Origin: Hyphomicrobiales bacterium
GTDB taxonomy: Bacteria; Pseudomonadota; Alphaproteobacteria; Rhizobiales; Devosiaceae
Length of the DNA: 7,399 nt
Direction: 5' to 3'
NCBI GenBank assembly: GCA_028290345.1
Contig: JAQGKB010000215.1
Span: forward strand, 1 to 7,399
Below, piece by piece: positions 1 through 7,020 of the stretch (the first letter of the stretch is position 1; each line of letters begins with the position of its first letter). A program made the position numbers and the translations under genes. The notes beneath the pieces are model-generated. The model was not told the origin of the DNA, ran no database searches, and saw only the letters and a program-made list of their open reading frames with translations.

Positions 1-1020
1 ATAAAGATCTTGACGGTGACACACCGGGTATGGAAGCCGGCCAGCTCCGCCGCTTCGGGATTGCCGCCCATGGCGAAGACATAGCGGCAGAAACGGGTGC
101 GCGTGGCGATGAAGGTCATGATCACGCCGACTGCCAAGGCGATCAGCACGGGAATGGCAACGCCGGTGGGAATGATCAAGCCATCGGCCGGGATCGGGAT
201 ATTGTTGGTCTGCGCGTAGGTTTCCGCGATGCGCTTCGGCCATGGATAGGAATTGGCGACCCAGATCGCCGCGACGGTCAGCCCACACCCGAGCGCCGCC
301 AGCGTCGCCTCGGCCCACATCGGACGCAAGGCGAAGTTGAAGCGGCGCCTTTGCTGGCGACCGAGATAGAGCATCAGCAAGATGCTGATGCAGACCACCG
401 CGGCCAGAACCCAGCTCCACAGGAACCCGATCGAGCCCGAAGGCCCGCCCCCCCATCAACTGGAAAGCGGCATTGAGCGGCGCCACTGTGCGTCCGGCCG
501 TGACCCACCATGCCGCACCGCGCCAAACGAGATAGCCGCCCAGGGTGACAATGAACGCGGGAACATTGAGATACGCGATGATTGCGCCCTGCAACGCGCC
601 GATGATGGCGCCGGACAGCAGCCCGAGCGCCAGCGCCAGGATCCAGATCGCCGGATGGCCGAAACCGAGGTAGTGCGGCAGGATTTCGGCCTGCAGCACG
701 CCCATCAGCATGCCGACAATGCCGACGATAGACCCGACCGAAAGGTCGATGTTGCGGGTGACGATCACCAGCACCATGCCGGTCGCCATGACTGCCACCG
801 ACGACGTCTGGACTGAGAGGTTCCACAAATTGCGCGGCGTCAGGAACACACCGCCGGAAAGGAAATGGAAGCCGAGCCAGATCAGCAGCAGAGCGCCGAC
901 CATGCCAAGCAGGCGCGTATCGAGTTCCGTGGCCGCCAGGAACCTTTGCATCGGCCCGGCGCCACTCGGTGCACGCACGATAGCCGGAATGACCTGTTGC
1001 TCGGTCAAATGATCGGTCAT
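1..1020 (-). pseudogene. xylH: Sugar (xylose-type) ABC transporter permease, frameshifted, 3' end outside window
   Basis: This encodes an inner-membrane permease of the ribose/xylose (BPD_transp_2) family, which forms the channel for a periplasmic binding protein such as the XylF remnant beside it. The ATG at 1020-1018 has an AGGG Shine-Dalgarno 7 nt upstream. After a polar N-terminus come hydrophobic helices, the family signature NIDLSVGS (around 742-765), and LNVPAFIVTLGGYLVWRG. At residue about 190 the homologous reading leaves the frame at seven C (448-454, G7 on the coding strand). One base fewer would give GGGPSGSIGFLWSW and then continuous permease sequence to the left edge, including RFCRYVFAMGGNPEAAELAG. 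As written, the original frame also stays open to the edge but reads unrelated, arginine-rich protein. About 337 residues are visible; E. coli XylH has 393. No ATPase gene lies between it and xylF; it may follow to the left. It is either a pseudogene or a sequencing error in the C run. Confidence 0.85.
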
Positions 1021-1154
1021 GAAAATTCCCTTTGAAACCTATTCGGCATGAACGCGCCACCTTGCCGACGGTCGCAGATCATGCGGAGCAATAGTCGGCG
1101 TAATATCCTGCGCCGTTATAGGGGCGGTTCATAATGCGCCATCGTCGCACCAAT

Positions 1155-1184
1155 GAATGCCGCGGCAAGTCGGCCGCGGCATTC
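1155..1184 (-). promoter_or_regulatory. Intercistronic hairpin between xylF remnant and permease
   Basis: A perfect inverted repeat: arms 1155-1166 and 1173-1184 (12 bp, GAATGCCGCGGC and its complement) with a 6-nt loop. It lies 26 bp downstream of the xylF stop codon and about 135 bp before the permease start. No T-tract follows it on the minus strand, so it does not look like an intrinsic terminator. In binding-protein ABC operons, hairpins in this position often stabilise the upstream message or dampen downstream expression, which would give excess binding protein. That role is inferred here. The rest of the 1021-1210 gap holds no gene. A weaker imperfect inverted repeat lies at 1110-1139. 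Confidence 0.6.
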
Positions 1185-1210
1185 GGGTTGGGTCGGGCCG
1201 ATCACCCGGC

Positions 1211-2122
1211 TTAGTTGCAAACCGCAACCTTACCTGCAGGGACGCCCTGGCAGACAACGTCCTTGCTCACCCAACCGGCGTCGATAACGACGTTCAGATT
1301 GTCCTTGGTGATCGCCACCGGAGCGAGGAAGAGAGCATTCTCCTCAACTTTCTTGGGTCCACCCGAGAACTTCGTCGTGCCGTCGATCTTGTCGAGCGCC
1401 GTGCCGCCGGCCAAAGCCACGGCGATTTCGGCGGCCTTCTTGCCCAGTTCGCGAGGGTCTTTCCAGATCGATACCGTCTGGGTTCCGAGCGCGATGTGAT
1501 TGAGCGCAGCGTGATCGCCGTCCTGACCGGAGACCGGTACCGCTCCGGCAAGGCCCTGCGCCGTCAACGCCGCGATGGCGCCGCCGGCAGTGCCGTCATT
1601 GGAAGCGACGACCGCATCGACCTTGTTGCTGTTGGAAGTGAGAAACTGCTCCATGTTCTTCTGGGCATTCTGCGGCAACCAGCCATCGGTATAGGCCTCG
1701 CCGACACTCTTGATGTCGCCCGCAGCGATGGCAGCCTTCAGCACTTCCTGCTGACCGGCGAACAGGAAGTCCGCATTGGGATCCGTACCCGAACCCTTGA
1801 TGAAGACATAATTGCCCTTCGGCGCGGCCGCAAAGACGGCTTTGGCCTGCAGGCGCCCGACTTCCTTGTTGTCGAACGTCGGGTAGAACGCATCCTTGTT
1901 TTCGATCAAGCGGTCATAGCCCACCACCGGGATACCTTCAGCGACGGCCGACGCTACGGCGGGCCCGATGGCGTCCGAATCCTGGGCCAGAACGATTAAC
2001 GCAGTGGCGCCCTGCGAGATCTGGCTTTCGATGTCCGTCAACTGCTTGCTCGGCGACGACTGGGCGTCGGCCGAAATGTATTTCGCTCCGGCCTTTTCGA
2101 GAGCCGCCTTGATCGCCGCTTC
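1211..2122 (-). pseudogene. xylF: D-xylose-binding periplasmic protein, 5' truncated
   Basis: This is the binding protein of a xylose ABC importer (periplasmic-binding-protein type 1 fold). About 303 codons remain, from EAAIKAALEKAGAKYIS to a C-terminus with two cysteines and a TAA stop at 1213-1211. Family hallmarks are SKQLTDIESQISQGATALIV, VVGYDRLIENKDAFYPTFDN, VGRLQAKAV, TDGWLPQNAQKNME, VDAVVASNDGTAGGAI and VSGQDGDHAAL, which match XylF better than ChvE or RbsB. The signal peptide and first beta strand, roughly 40-45 residues, are missing. Upstream in frame there are only three further codons before a TGA at 2134-2132, and no ATG. The TTG at 2041-2039 would be called as a start by a gene finder, but homology continues upstream of it, so it is internal. 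Homology ends where the oppositely oriented ROK gene begins. The remnant cannot give an exported protein. Confidence 0.88.
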
Positions 2123-2134
2123 GCATCGGCTTCA
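2113..2134. other. Head-to-head junction of two 5'-truncated genes (probable deletion scar)
   Basis: XylF homology on the minus strand stops at about 2122, and ROK homology on the plus strand starts at about 2125. Each frame is closed just beyond: the ROK frame by TGA at 2110-2112 and the xylF frame by TGA at 2134-2132. A normal divergent pair would have here two start regions, a signal peptide, a helix-turn-helix domain and a shared promoter. None fits in the few bases available. I saw no insertion sequence or obvious repeat at the point. Confidence 0.8.
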
Positions 2135-3120
2135 ACCGCACGATCGGCTATGTCTGCCTCGTCGAGATCGATGTCGCCGGCGTACGCCTGTCGCTGGTGG
2201 ATTATGGGGGCACGCTGGTCGACCGCATCGAGGCCGGTTTTCCGCCCAATTTCTTTCGCTATACCAAGGCCGGCGATTTTCTCATTGGCCGGATTGAACA
2301 CCTGCGCACCCGCAATCCCACCGAACTCGAGAGCCTGAAGCGCGTTGCCATCTCGGTGCAAGGCATCCTCGATCGCGACGGCGACCGTCTCAAATGGTCG
2401 CCCATCCCGCATTTCGCCGGCCAATCGCTGGTCAGGGCCATTTCCGGGACGCTCGAGCTTCCGGTGACGCTCTACAAGCGCGGGCGGCTCCTCGCCGAAG
2501 GCGCGCGTTGGCTCGATCCCGAGTTGCGCGACGCCGGTATCGCTGCGATTTTCGTGGGCTCGACCGTAGCGCTCGGCATCAGCGGACAAGCCCTCGGCCG
2601 CAACGAAGACGGCGCCACCGAATTCGGCCACATGAACCACGTCCCCAATGGAGCGCTTTGCCGTTGCGGCATGCGCGGCTGCATCGACGCCTACGCCTCC
2701 GACTATGGCGTGCTGCGCGCGGCCTACTCCGTGCCCGAAACCACCGCTCCGGCGGCCGCCGTTCCTCCGGCCGAATATGACGGGCTGATCCAGCGCGCCC
2801 TCCATGGCGATCGCAATGCGGTGCATGCCTTCCATCTCGCCGGCCGCGCCGTTGGCTACGGCATCAGTCGACTGATGTCGGTATTCGATCCTTCGCATAT
2901 TGTGCTAATGGGGCCGGGCACTAAAGCCTTCAGCCTCATGCACAGCGAAATCGACCAGGCACTGGCGGCATCGCTCGTCTGCCGCGTCAACGGGACACCC
3001 GAAGTCCGCACCCAACGTGATACAAGCGAACCGATCTTTCGGGGACTTATGATGAAGACGCTCAACGATCTCGATCAGACCGACTTCGCCACCCTGCCGG
3101 CGGTGGAGGCGCGCGCATGA
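2125..3120 (+). pseudogene. ROK-family transcriptional regulator, 5' truncated (DNA-binding domain lost)
   Basis: ROK regulators are sugar-responsive repressors or activators with an N-terminal winged helix-turn-helix and a C-terminal sugar-kinase-like domain. Only the sugar-binding domain remains, about 331 codons against about 400 usual. It starts at IGFNRTIGYVCLVEIDVAG, then RVAISVQGILD, GSTVALGISGQALGRNEDGATEFGHMNH (about 2560-2640), and the ROK zinc motif C-x-C-G-x2-G-C at 2659-2682. The conserved histidine is in EFGHMNH. No start codon or helix-turn-helix precedes it; the frame is closed by TGA at 2110-2112. The GTG at 2197 is the first conventional start codon but lies inside the domain. 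Facing xylF, it was probably the xylose-operon regulator (inferred from position). Its TGA overlaps the start of the next gene. Confidence 0.85.
3105..3109 (+). promoter_or_regulatory. Strong ribosome binding site of the phosphatase gene
   Basis: GGAGG lies inside the last ROK codons, 7 nt before the ATG at 3117. It decides this start over later ATGs, including the one at 3120, and would allow the phosphatase to be translated even if the ROK frame is not. Confidence 0.7.
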
Positions 3121-3860
3121 TGGCGCGGGATCGCCTCGTGGCACAGCAACGTCCGGCTGCAATCTACGCGATCGGCGATATCCATGGCTGCCTTGCGGAA
3201 CTCCGGGCCATGGAAAGACTGATCGTGGACGACGCCAATTCGATCGCCGGCGATAAGTGGCTGGTGACGCTCGGCGATTACATCGATCGTGGGCCGCAAT
3301 CCGCGGCTGTGCTCGATCACCTGCTGGCGCCGCCGCCGCCCGGATTCCAGCGCTATTCGTTGCTCGGCAACCACGAACAGCTGTTGCTCGATTTTCTGAG
3401 CGAGCCGAAAGCCAATCTGAACTGGCTGCGCTACGGCGGCATGGAGACACTGCAGTCCTACGGCATCGACCCTGGTTCCAGCCGGCTCGACGACCCTAGC
3501 CCGCGAAACCTCGCCAAACGCCTTACCGAACGCCTGCCGCCCGAGCATTTGCAGCTGTTGCAGGACCTGCCGATCTGCCTCTCCGTGCCGGGGTTCATCT
3601 TCGTCCATGCCGGTATCCGGCCCGGCATCGACCTGCAATTTCAGGACGACGGCGACCTGATCTGGATCCGCGACGAGTTCCTGAATGCCAAAATTGGCGG
3701 CGGCAGCGTGGTCGTCCACGGCCACACCCCCGCCCCCGAAGCGGTGATCACGCCCTATCGCATCGGCATCGACACCGGCTGCTTTGCCACCGGCAGGCTG
3801 AGCGCCGTGCGGATCACCGCCAACGGCGAAGCCAAGCTGTTTACTGCCTCCGCGCGCTAG
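3117..3860 (+). CDS. Metallophosphoesterase, serine/threonine protein phosphatase type
   Basis: A 247-residue calcineurin-like phosphoesterase, close in plan to the bacterial PrpA/PrpB and ApaH-like phosphatases. The dimetal motifs appear in order and complete: GDIHG (residues 20-24), GDYIDRGP (53-60), GNHE (84-87), HAGIRPG (164-170) and HGHTP (201-205). It has no signal peptide or membrane segment, so it should be cytoplasmic. Family members remove phosphate from proteins or cleave dinucleoside polyphosphates; the substrate cannot be read from the sequence. The start at 3117 is supported by GGAGG 7 nt upstream and overlaps the ROK stop as ATGA, indicating translational coupling. With the ROK 5' end lost, its original promoter may be lost too. 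Its TAG stop shares CTAG with the convergent epimerase gene. It appears intact. Confidence 0.9.
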   Translation: MMARDRLVAQQRPAAIYAIGDIHGCLAELRAMERLIVDDANSIAGDKWLVTLGDYIDRGPQSAAVLDHLLAPPPPGFQRYSLLGNHEQLLLDFLSEPKANLNWLRYGGMETLQSYGIDPGSSRLDDPSPRNLAKRLTERLPPEHLQLLQDLPICLSVPGFIFVHAGIRPGIDLQFQDDGDLIWIRDEFLNAKIGGGSVVVHGHTPAPEAVITPYRIGIDTGCFATGRLSAVRITANGEAKLFTASAR

Positions 3861-4852
3861 CGCCGGTTGCGGTACCAGTCGACGAATGCTCCAACGCCGA
3901 TTTCAACCGGCGTTTCGGGGACATAGCCGATCAGTTCGCGCAACAGGCTCACATCGGCATAGGTCTCGGTCACATCCCCCGGCTGGCGCGGCAGGAAATT
4001 CTTGATCGCCGGCTTACCCAGCTTGCGTTCGATGGTCTCGATGAAGGCCAGCAGGCCCACCGGGTTGCCGCCGCCGATATTGACCACCCGCCACGGCGCA
4101 ACTTTCGACAGGGAATCGCGGGGGCTCGTCGCCCTTCCCGCTTCCGGCATTACGGCGATGAGCCGGACAAGCGCCTCAACGAGATCATCCACATAAGTGA
4201 AATCGCGACGCATGTTGCCTTCGTCGTAGACATCGATCGGCAGCCCGTCCTCAATGGCATCGACGAACTTGAACAGCGCCATATCGGGCCTGCCCCATGG
4301 CCCATAGACGGTAAAGAACCGGAAACACGTCGTGGGCAATTGCCAAAGGTGCGCGTAGGCATGGCTGAGTGACTCGCTGGCCTTTTTCGTCGCCGCATAG
4401 AGCGAAACCGGAGCATGCGCCGGGTCGGTTTCGGCAAACGGCATCTTGTCGTTGCCCCCATAGACCGAACTTGAGGATGCAATCAGCAAATGCCTCGGTT
4501 TTGCCTGCTTTGCCGCTTCGAGCACGTTAAAGGTGCCGACCAGATTGCTCGAAATGTAGCTTTCCGGATCCTCGAGCCCATAGCGTACGCCCGCCTGCGC
4601 GGCGAGGTGCACGATCACATCCGGCGAAAACTCGGCGATGCTGGACTCGAGCAAAGTCTTGTCTTCGAGCATGCCGATAACGGCATCGAATTCGGGGAGG
4701 GCTTGCAGAATCTCGTGCCGCGACTTCTTGAGATTCACATCGTAATAGGGAGTTATGCCATCGTATCCGCGCACGGTATGCCCGTCGCGCAACATGCGGT
4801 GCGCGAGGTGAAAACCGATAAATCCGGCGCTGCCGGTAATGAACACCCTCAT
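3857..4852 (-). CDS. lpsL: UDP-glucuronate 4-epimerase (NAD-dependent, GalE-like SDR)
   Basis: A 331-residue extended short-chain dehydrogenase that interconverts UDP-glucuronate and UDP-galacturonate in the cytoplasm, supplying galacturonate for lipopolysaccharide or capsule. Visible signatures are the NAD-binding GSAGFIG (residues 7-13), HLAAQAGVRY (82-91), SSSSVYG (126-132), the catalytic YAATK (Tyr152, Lys156), FFTVYGPWGRPDMAL (179-193) and RRDFTYVDD (215-223). The YDGITPYYDVNLK and VYGPWGRPDM segments are typical of glucuronate 4-epimerases (LpsL, Cap1J, WbnF) rather than UDP-glucose epimerases. Length is normal. The ATG at 4852-4850 overlaps the ugd stop as ATGA. Upstream there is only a weak Shine-Dalgarno, so coupled translation from ugd is likely. 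Its product partner Ugd makes the substrate. A related decarboxylase or dTDP-glucose dehydratase is less likely. Confidence 0.92.
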   Translation of the reverse strand: MRVFITGSAGFIGFHLAHRMLRDGHTVRGYDGITPYYDVNLKKSRHEILQALPEFDAVIGMLEDKTLLESSIAEFSPDVIVHLAAQAGVRYGLEDPESYISSNLVGTFNVLEAAKQAKPRHLLIASSSSVYGGNDKMPFAETDPAHAPVSLYAATKKASESLSHAYAHLWQLPTTCFRFFTVYGPWGRPDMALFKFVDAIEDGLPIDVYDEGNMRRDFTYVDDLVEALVRLIAVMPEAGRATSPRDSLSKVAPWRVVNIGGGNPVGLLAFIETIERKLGKPAIKNFLPRQPGDVTETYADVSLLRELIGYVPETPVEIGVGAFVDWYRNRR

Positions 4853-6174
4853 CCCGCACCGCCGCGCCGCGCCGGCCGCCCGATGCTCTCATATGTGAAA
4901 CCGCGCCGCTCGACTACATCGCGCCGATAGACATTGCGGAGGTCCACCAGAACCGGAGTCTTCATCACCGTTCCGAGCCGCTCAAGATCGAGCGAGCGGA
5001 ACTCGTTCCACTCGGTGATGATCACAATAGCGTCCGCGCCCACCGCAATGTCATAAGGCCCACTGCCGAAACCGAGACCGGGAATGAGCGCCCTTGCGGC
5101 CACCATGCCCTCGGGATCGTAGGCGAGCACCCGCGCGCCGGCCGCCATCAGCGCCGGTACGATGACTAGCGATGGTGCCTCGCGCATGTCGTCGGTATTC
5201 GGCTTGAAGGTCAGTCCCAGCACCGCGATCGTCTTGCCGCGCACGTCACCGCCGCAGGCAGCAACAATCTTCTCGCCCATGGCCTCCTTGCGCCGGTCAT
5301 TGATGGTGACGGTGGTTTCGACCAGCCGCATCCGGCTGCCCGCCTCCTCGCCAATCCTCACCAAAGCCAGCGTGTCCTTGGGAAAGCATGAGCCGCCGAA
5401 CCCTGGTCCGGCATTGAGGAACTTGCCCCCGATGCGATTGTCGAGGCCGATGCCGCGCGCAACATCCTGCACATCTGCGCCGAGCTTTTCGCTCAGGTCG
5501 GCGATCTCGTTGATGAAGGTGATCTTCATCGCCAGAAACGCATTGGCGGCATATTTGACCAGTTCGGCCGTCCGCCTGCTGGTGAACAGCAGCGGCGCCT
5601 GGTTGAGATAAAGTGGCCGGTAGACTTCGGTCATCACCGCCCGCGCGCGCTCATCCTCGATGCCGACGACGATGCGGTCCGGCCGCTTGAAATCATCGAT
5701 CGCGGCACCCTCGCGCAAGAACTCGGGGTTTGAAACCACGGCGAAAGCCGCGGCCGGATTGTTTTCGCGGAGGATTGCTTCCACCGCATCGCCGGTCCCG
5801 ACCGGCACGGTGGATTTTGTAGCAACGACGGTGAACTCACTGAGATACTTGGCGATTTCGGCCGTCGCCGCGTAGACATATGTCAGGTCGGCGTGGCCAT
5901 CGCCATGCCGCGACGGAGTGCCGACCGCGATGAACACGACATCGGCCCTCGCGACCGGTTCGGCCATATCGGTCGCAAATGTCAGCCTCCCGGCGGCGAC
6001 ATTGCTTGCCACCAACCCGCTGAGCCCAGGCTCGAAGATCGGAACAATCCCGTCACGAAGCGCGGCAATCTTACCTGCATCGTTGTCGACGCAGGTGACG
6101 CTATGCCCGAACTCGGCAAGGCAGGCTCCGGTGACCAGCCCGACATAGCCGCTGCCGATGAGGGTGATGCGCAT
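4849..6174 (-). CDS. ugd: UDP-glucose 6-dehydrogenase
   Basis: A 441-residue enzyme that oxidises UDP-glucose twice with NAD+ to UDP-glucuronate. The N-terminal Rossmann motif is GSGYVGLV (residues 7-14), with the acidic residue Asp30 at the end of the second strand. It is followed by VGTPSRHGDGHADL (84-97), STVPVGT (121-127) and NPEFLREG (149-156). Lys207 and Asn211 lie in ELVKYAANAFLAMKI, the catalytic Cys263 in GGSCFPKD (260-267), and the C-terminal UDP-binding domain has GLTFKPNTDDMR (320-331). All key residues are present and the length is normal. The ATG at 6174-6172 follows the BrnA-like gene by 21 bp, with only a weak purine-rich site before it. It overlaps the downstream epimerase by ATGA, so the two form one transcription unit for UDP-galacturonate. 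In rhizobia the equivalent is often called rkpK. Confidence 0.95.
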   Translation of the reverse strand: MRITLIGSGYVGLVTGACLAEFGHSVTCVDNDAGKIAALRDGIVPIFEPGLSGLVASNVAAGRLTFATDMAEPVARADVVFIAVGTPSRHGDGHADLTYVYAATAEIAKYLSEFTVVATKSTVPVGTGDAVEAILRENNPAAAFAVVSNPEFLREGAAIDDFKRPDRIVVGIEDERARAVMTEVYRPLYLNQAPLLFTSRRTAELVKYAANAFLAMKITFINEIADLSEKLGADVQDVARGIGLDNRIGGKFLNAGPGFGGSCFPKDTLALVRIGEEAGSRMRLVETTVTINDRRKEAMGEKIVAACGGDVRGKTIAVLGLTFKPNTDDMREAPSLVIVPALMAAGARVLAYDPEGMVAARALIPGLGFGSGPYDIAVGADAIVIITEWNEFRSLDLERLGTVMKTPVLVDLRNVYRRDVVERRGFTYESIGRPARRGGAG

Positions 6175-6195
6175 GATTGACTGCCCCGACCTAAA

Positions 6196-6462
6196 TTATT
6201 CGTCCTTGGCGGCGCGAACGATCTTGCCTAAGGCGTCGTTCATTCTGTCCTGCCAACCCGGCCCATCTTCCTGGAAGTACTCCAGAATATCACGGTCGAT
6301 CCGCAACGATACCAGTTCTTTGGCGGTAGGCACCGCTCCGGCATTTGGCGACGCCTTGCCTTGCGGCTCCGCTTCCGGCTTGGTCGTCGCCGATTTGAAT
6401 GCTGCCTCGGCTCTTTCAAGTGTACCCATCGGACGGCGTGGTCTTTCTGGCGGCTTTGACAT
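6196..6462 (-). CDS. BrnA antitoxin-like (DUF4415) ribbon-helix-helix protein
   Basis: An 88-residue protein. Residues 1-48 are polar, rich in Pro, Arg, Lys and Ala and probably disordered. Residues 49-83 read VSLRIDRDILEYFQEDGPGW and then QDRMNDALGKIV, the BrnA/DUF4415 signature: a short beta strand followed by helices resembling a ribbon-helix-helix DNA-binding fold. True BrnA neutralises the BrnT ribonuclease encoded just upstream and represses the brnTA operon. Here the upstream side holds only about 118 bp and then an oppositely oriented tRNA gene, so no BrnT is present. I chose the ATG at 6462-6460 because GAGG lies about 8 nt upstream; an in-frame ATG at 6531 would add 23 residues without a comparable site. 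It is 21 bp ahead of ugd and probably cotranscribed, so it might regulate that operon (inference). Confidence 0.75.
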   Translation of the reverse strand: MSKPPERPRRPMGTLERAEAAFKSATTKPEAEPQGKASPNAGAVPTAKELVSLRIDRDILEYFQEDGPGWQDRMNDALGKIVRAAKDE

Positions 6463-6580
6463 TGCTATGCCCTCGGCAAATCGAATTTGGTTGCAACGGC
6501 TTTGCACGCCCGCGACAGCGCCGCAAGCCATACCCGACGCTTGCGCCGCACGCCCACCGATGCTAGCAAGCGCCCATCGG
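6463..6580. promoter_or_regulatory. Divergent intergenic region between BrnA-like gene and tRNA-Thr
   Basis: This 118-bp gap must hold the promoter of the tRNA (plus) and probably that of the BrnA-like/ugd/epimerase unit (minus). No strong -35/-10 pair is visible on either strand. A poor candidate for the tRNA is TTGCGC (6541-6546), a 17-nt spacer, then TAGCAA (6564-6569). A 6-bp inverted repeat CCGATG/CATCGG (6557-6562 and 6575-6580) flanks a GCTAGC palindrome and could be an operator or chance. Confidence 0.3.
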
Positions 6581-6656
<76 letters not shown>

Positions 6657-6665
6657 GATTTTTTT
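6657..6665 (+). terminator. T-tract after tRNA-Thr
   Basis: Seven T (6659-6665) follow the CCA end by two bases. No separate GC-rich hairpin lies between the tRNA and the tract; only the tRNA acceptor/T arm itself could act as the stem. It is a plausible but weak transcription end. Confidence 0.3.
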
Positions 6666-6808
6666 ACTTCTGTCGACACCAGCAGCCCATCCTGAGTCGA
6701 TTTTGTCCCGGAAATCCGGCATCGCCCAAAATTCGTGAGTCCATTTGACTTAGAACAGCGAGTCGCAACGCGGTCTAGCCGTTGTGGCACTCAGTTTATG
6801 GTGGGTAA
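6666..6808. other. Stretch without recognisable content
   Basis: I see no convincing coding frame, RNA or repeat here. It lies between the tRNA and the dnaE2 relic and may be decayed sequence of the same lost gene, but no DnaE2 motif could be recognised in it. Confidence 0.4.
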
Positions 6809-7020
6809 GTGTTGGTAATTCGCCCACGCCAACGCACCACCTTGCGCATACCGCGGACGAGACCGGCCTGGCCAATATCGTTGTCTAGCCAAAAGTGTTC
6901 GAGGCCAATCGGCGGGTAGTGCTGGGCTCCCGACTGATGGCGGTGAAGGGCGAGGTGCAAAAGGAAGGCCTCGTCGTCCACGTCATTGCCCGCGAGGTCT
7001 TTGACCTGACGCCGATGCTA
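6809..7020 (+). pseudogene. dnaE2: dnaE2 3'-end relic (error-prone DNA polymerase III alpha, OB-fold region)
   Basis: The frame 6850-7020 reads T-ADETGLANIVV-stop-PKVFEANRRVVLG, then SRLMAVKGEVQKEGLVVHV and IAREVFDLTPML. This is the C-terminal OB-fold part of DnaE2, whose usual form is EDETG-ANvvVWpkVFE-R-vvL--rL--V-G-vQ-EG-V-HV-A--l-DLtP-L. The TAG at 6886-6888 replaces the conserved Trp codon (TGG). Upstream, 6809-6840 reads VLVIRPRQRTT, resembling the preceding LVLVRQRPGT strand but with disturbed register; frame or small-indel damage lies around 6840-6850. Nothing of the roughly 1,000-residue polymerase body is present, and after 7020 the match fades, with no usual RDFR/RDFH-type end recognised. 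DnaE2 normally works with ImuA and ImuB in SOS translesion synthesis. This copy is dead. A start at GTG 6895 would give an 86-residue spurious product. Confidence 0.82.

Noticed and set aside
30..476. Plus-strand 148-codon frame
   Set aside because: It is antisense to the C-terminal part of the permease; charged and low-complexity, no motif.
374..1060. Minus-strand 228-codon frame over the permease
   Set aside because: It is the third reading frame of the permease region, rich in Arg and His, whereas the membrane-protein sequence is in the frame starting at 1020 and, past 447, in the shifted frame.
1110..1139. Imperfect inverted repeat (TTAT/ATAA core with GCG/CGC ends)
   Set aside because: It needs a bulge and a mismatch on the transcribed strand; too weak to call a regulatory structure.
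1157..1999. Plus-strand frame of 280 codons over xylF
   Set aside because: It lies fully antisense to conserved XylF sequence and shows no family motif.
2041..2041. TTG at 2041-2039 as a genuine xylF start
   Set aside because: XylF homology continues about 27 codons further upstream to about 2122, and a protein from this start would lack a signal peptide.
2038..2898. Long open frame (286 codons) antisense to the ROK gene
   Set aside because: Its composition is low-complexity Ala/Arg/Asp-rich, and it mirrors codons of a clearly homologous ROK domain on the other strand; high GC leaves antisense frames open.
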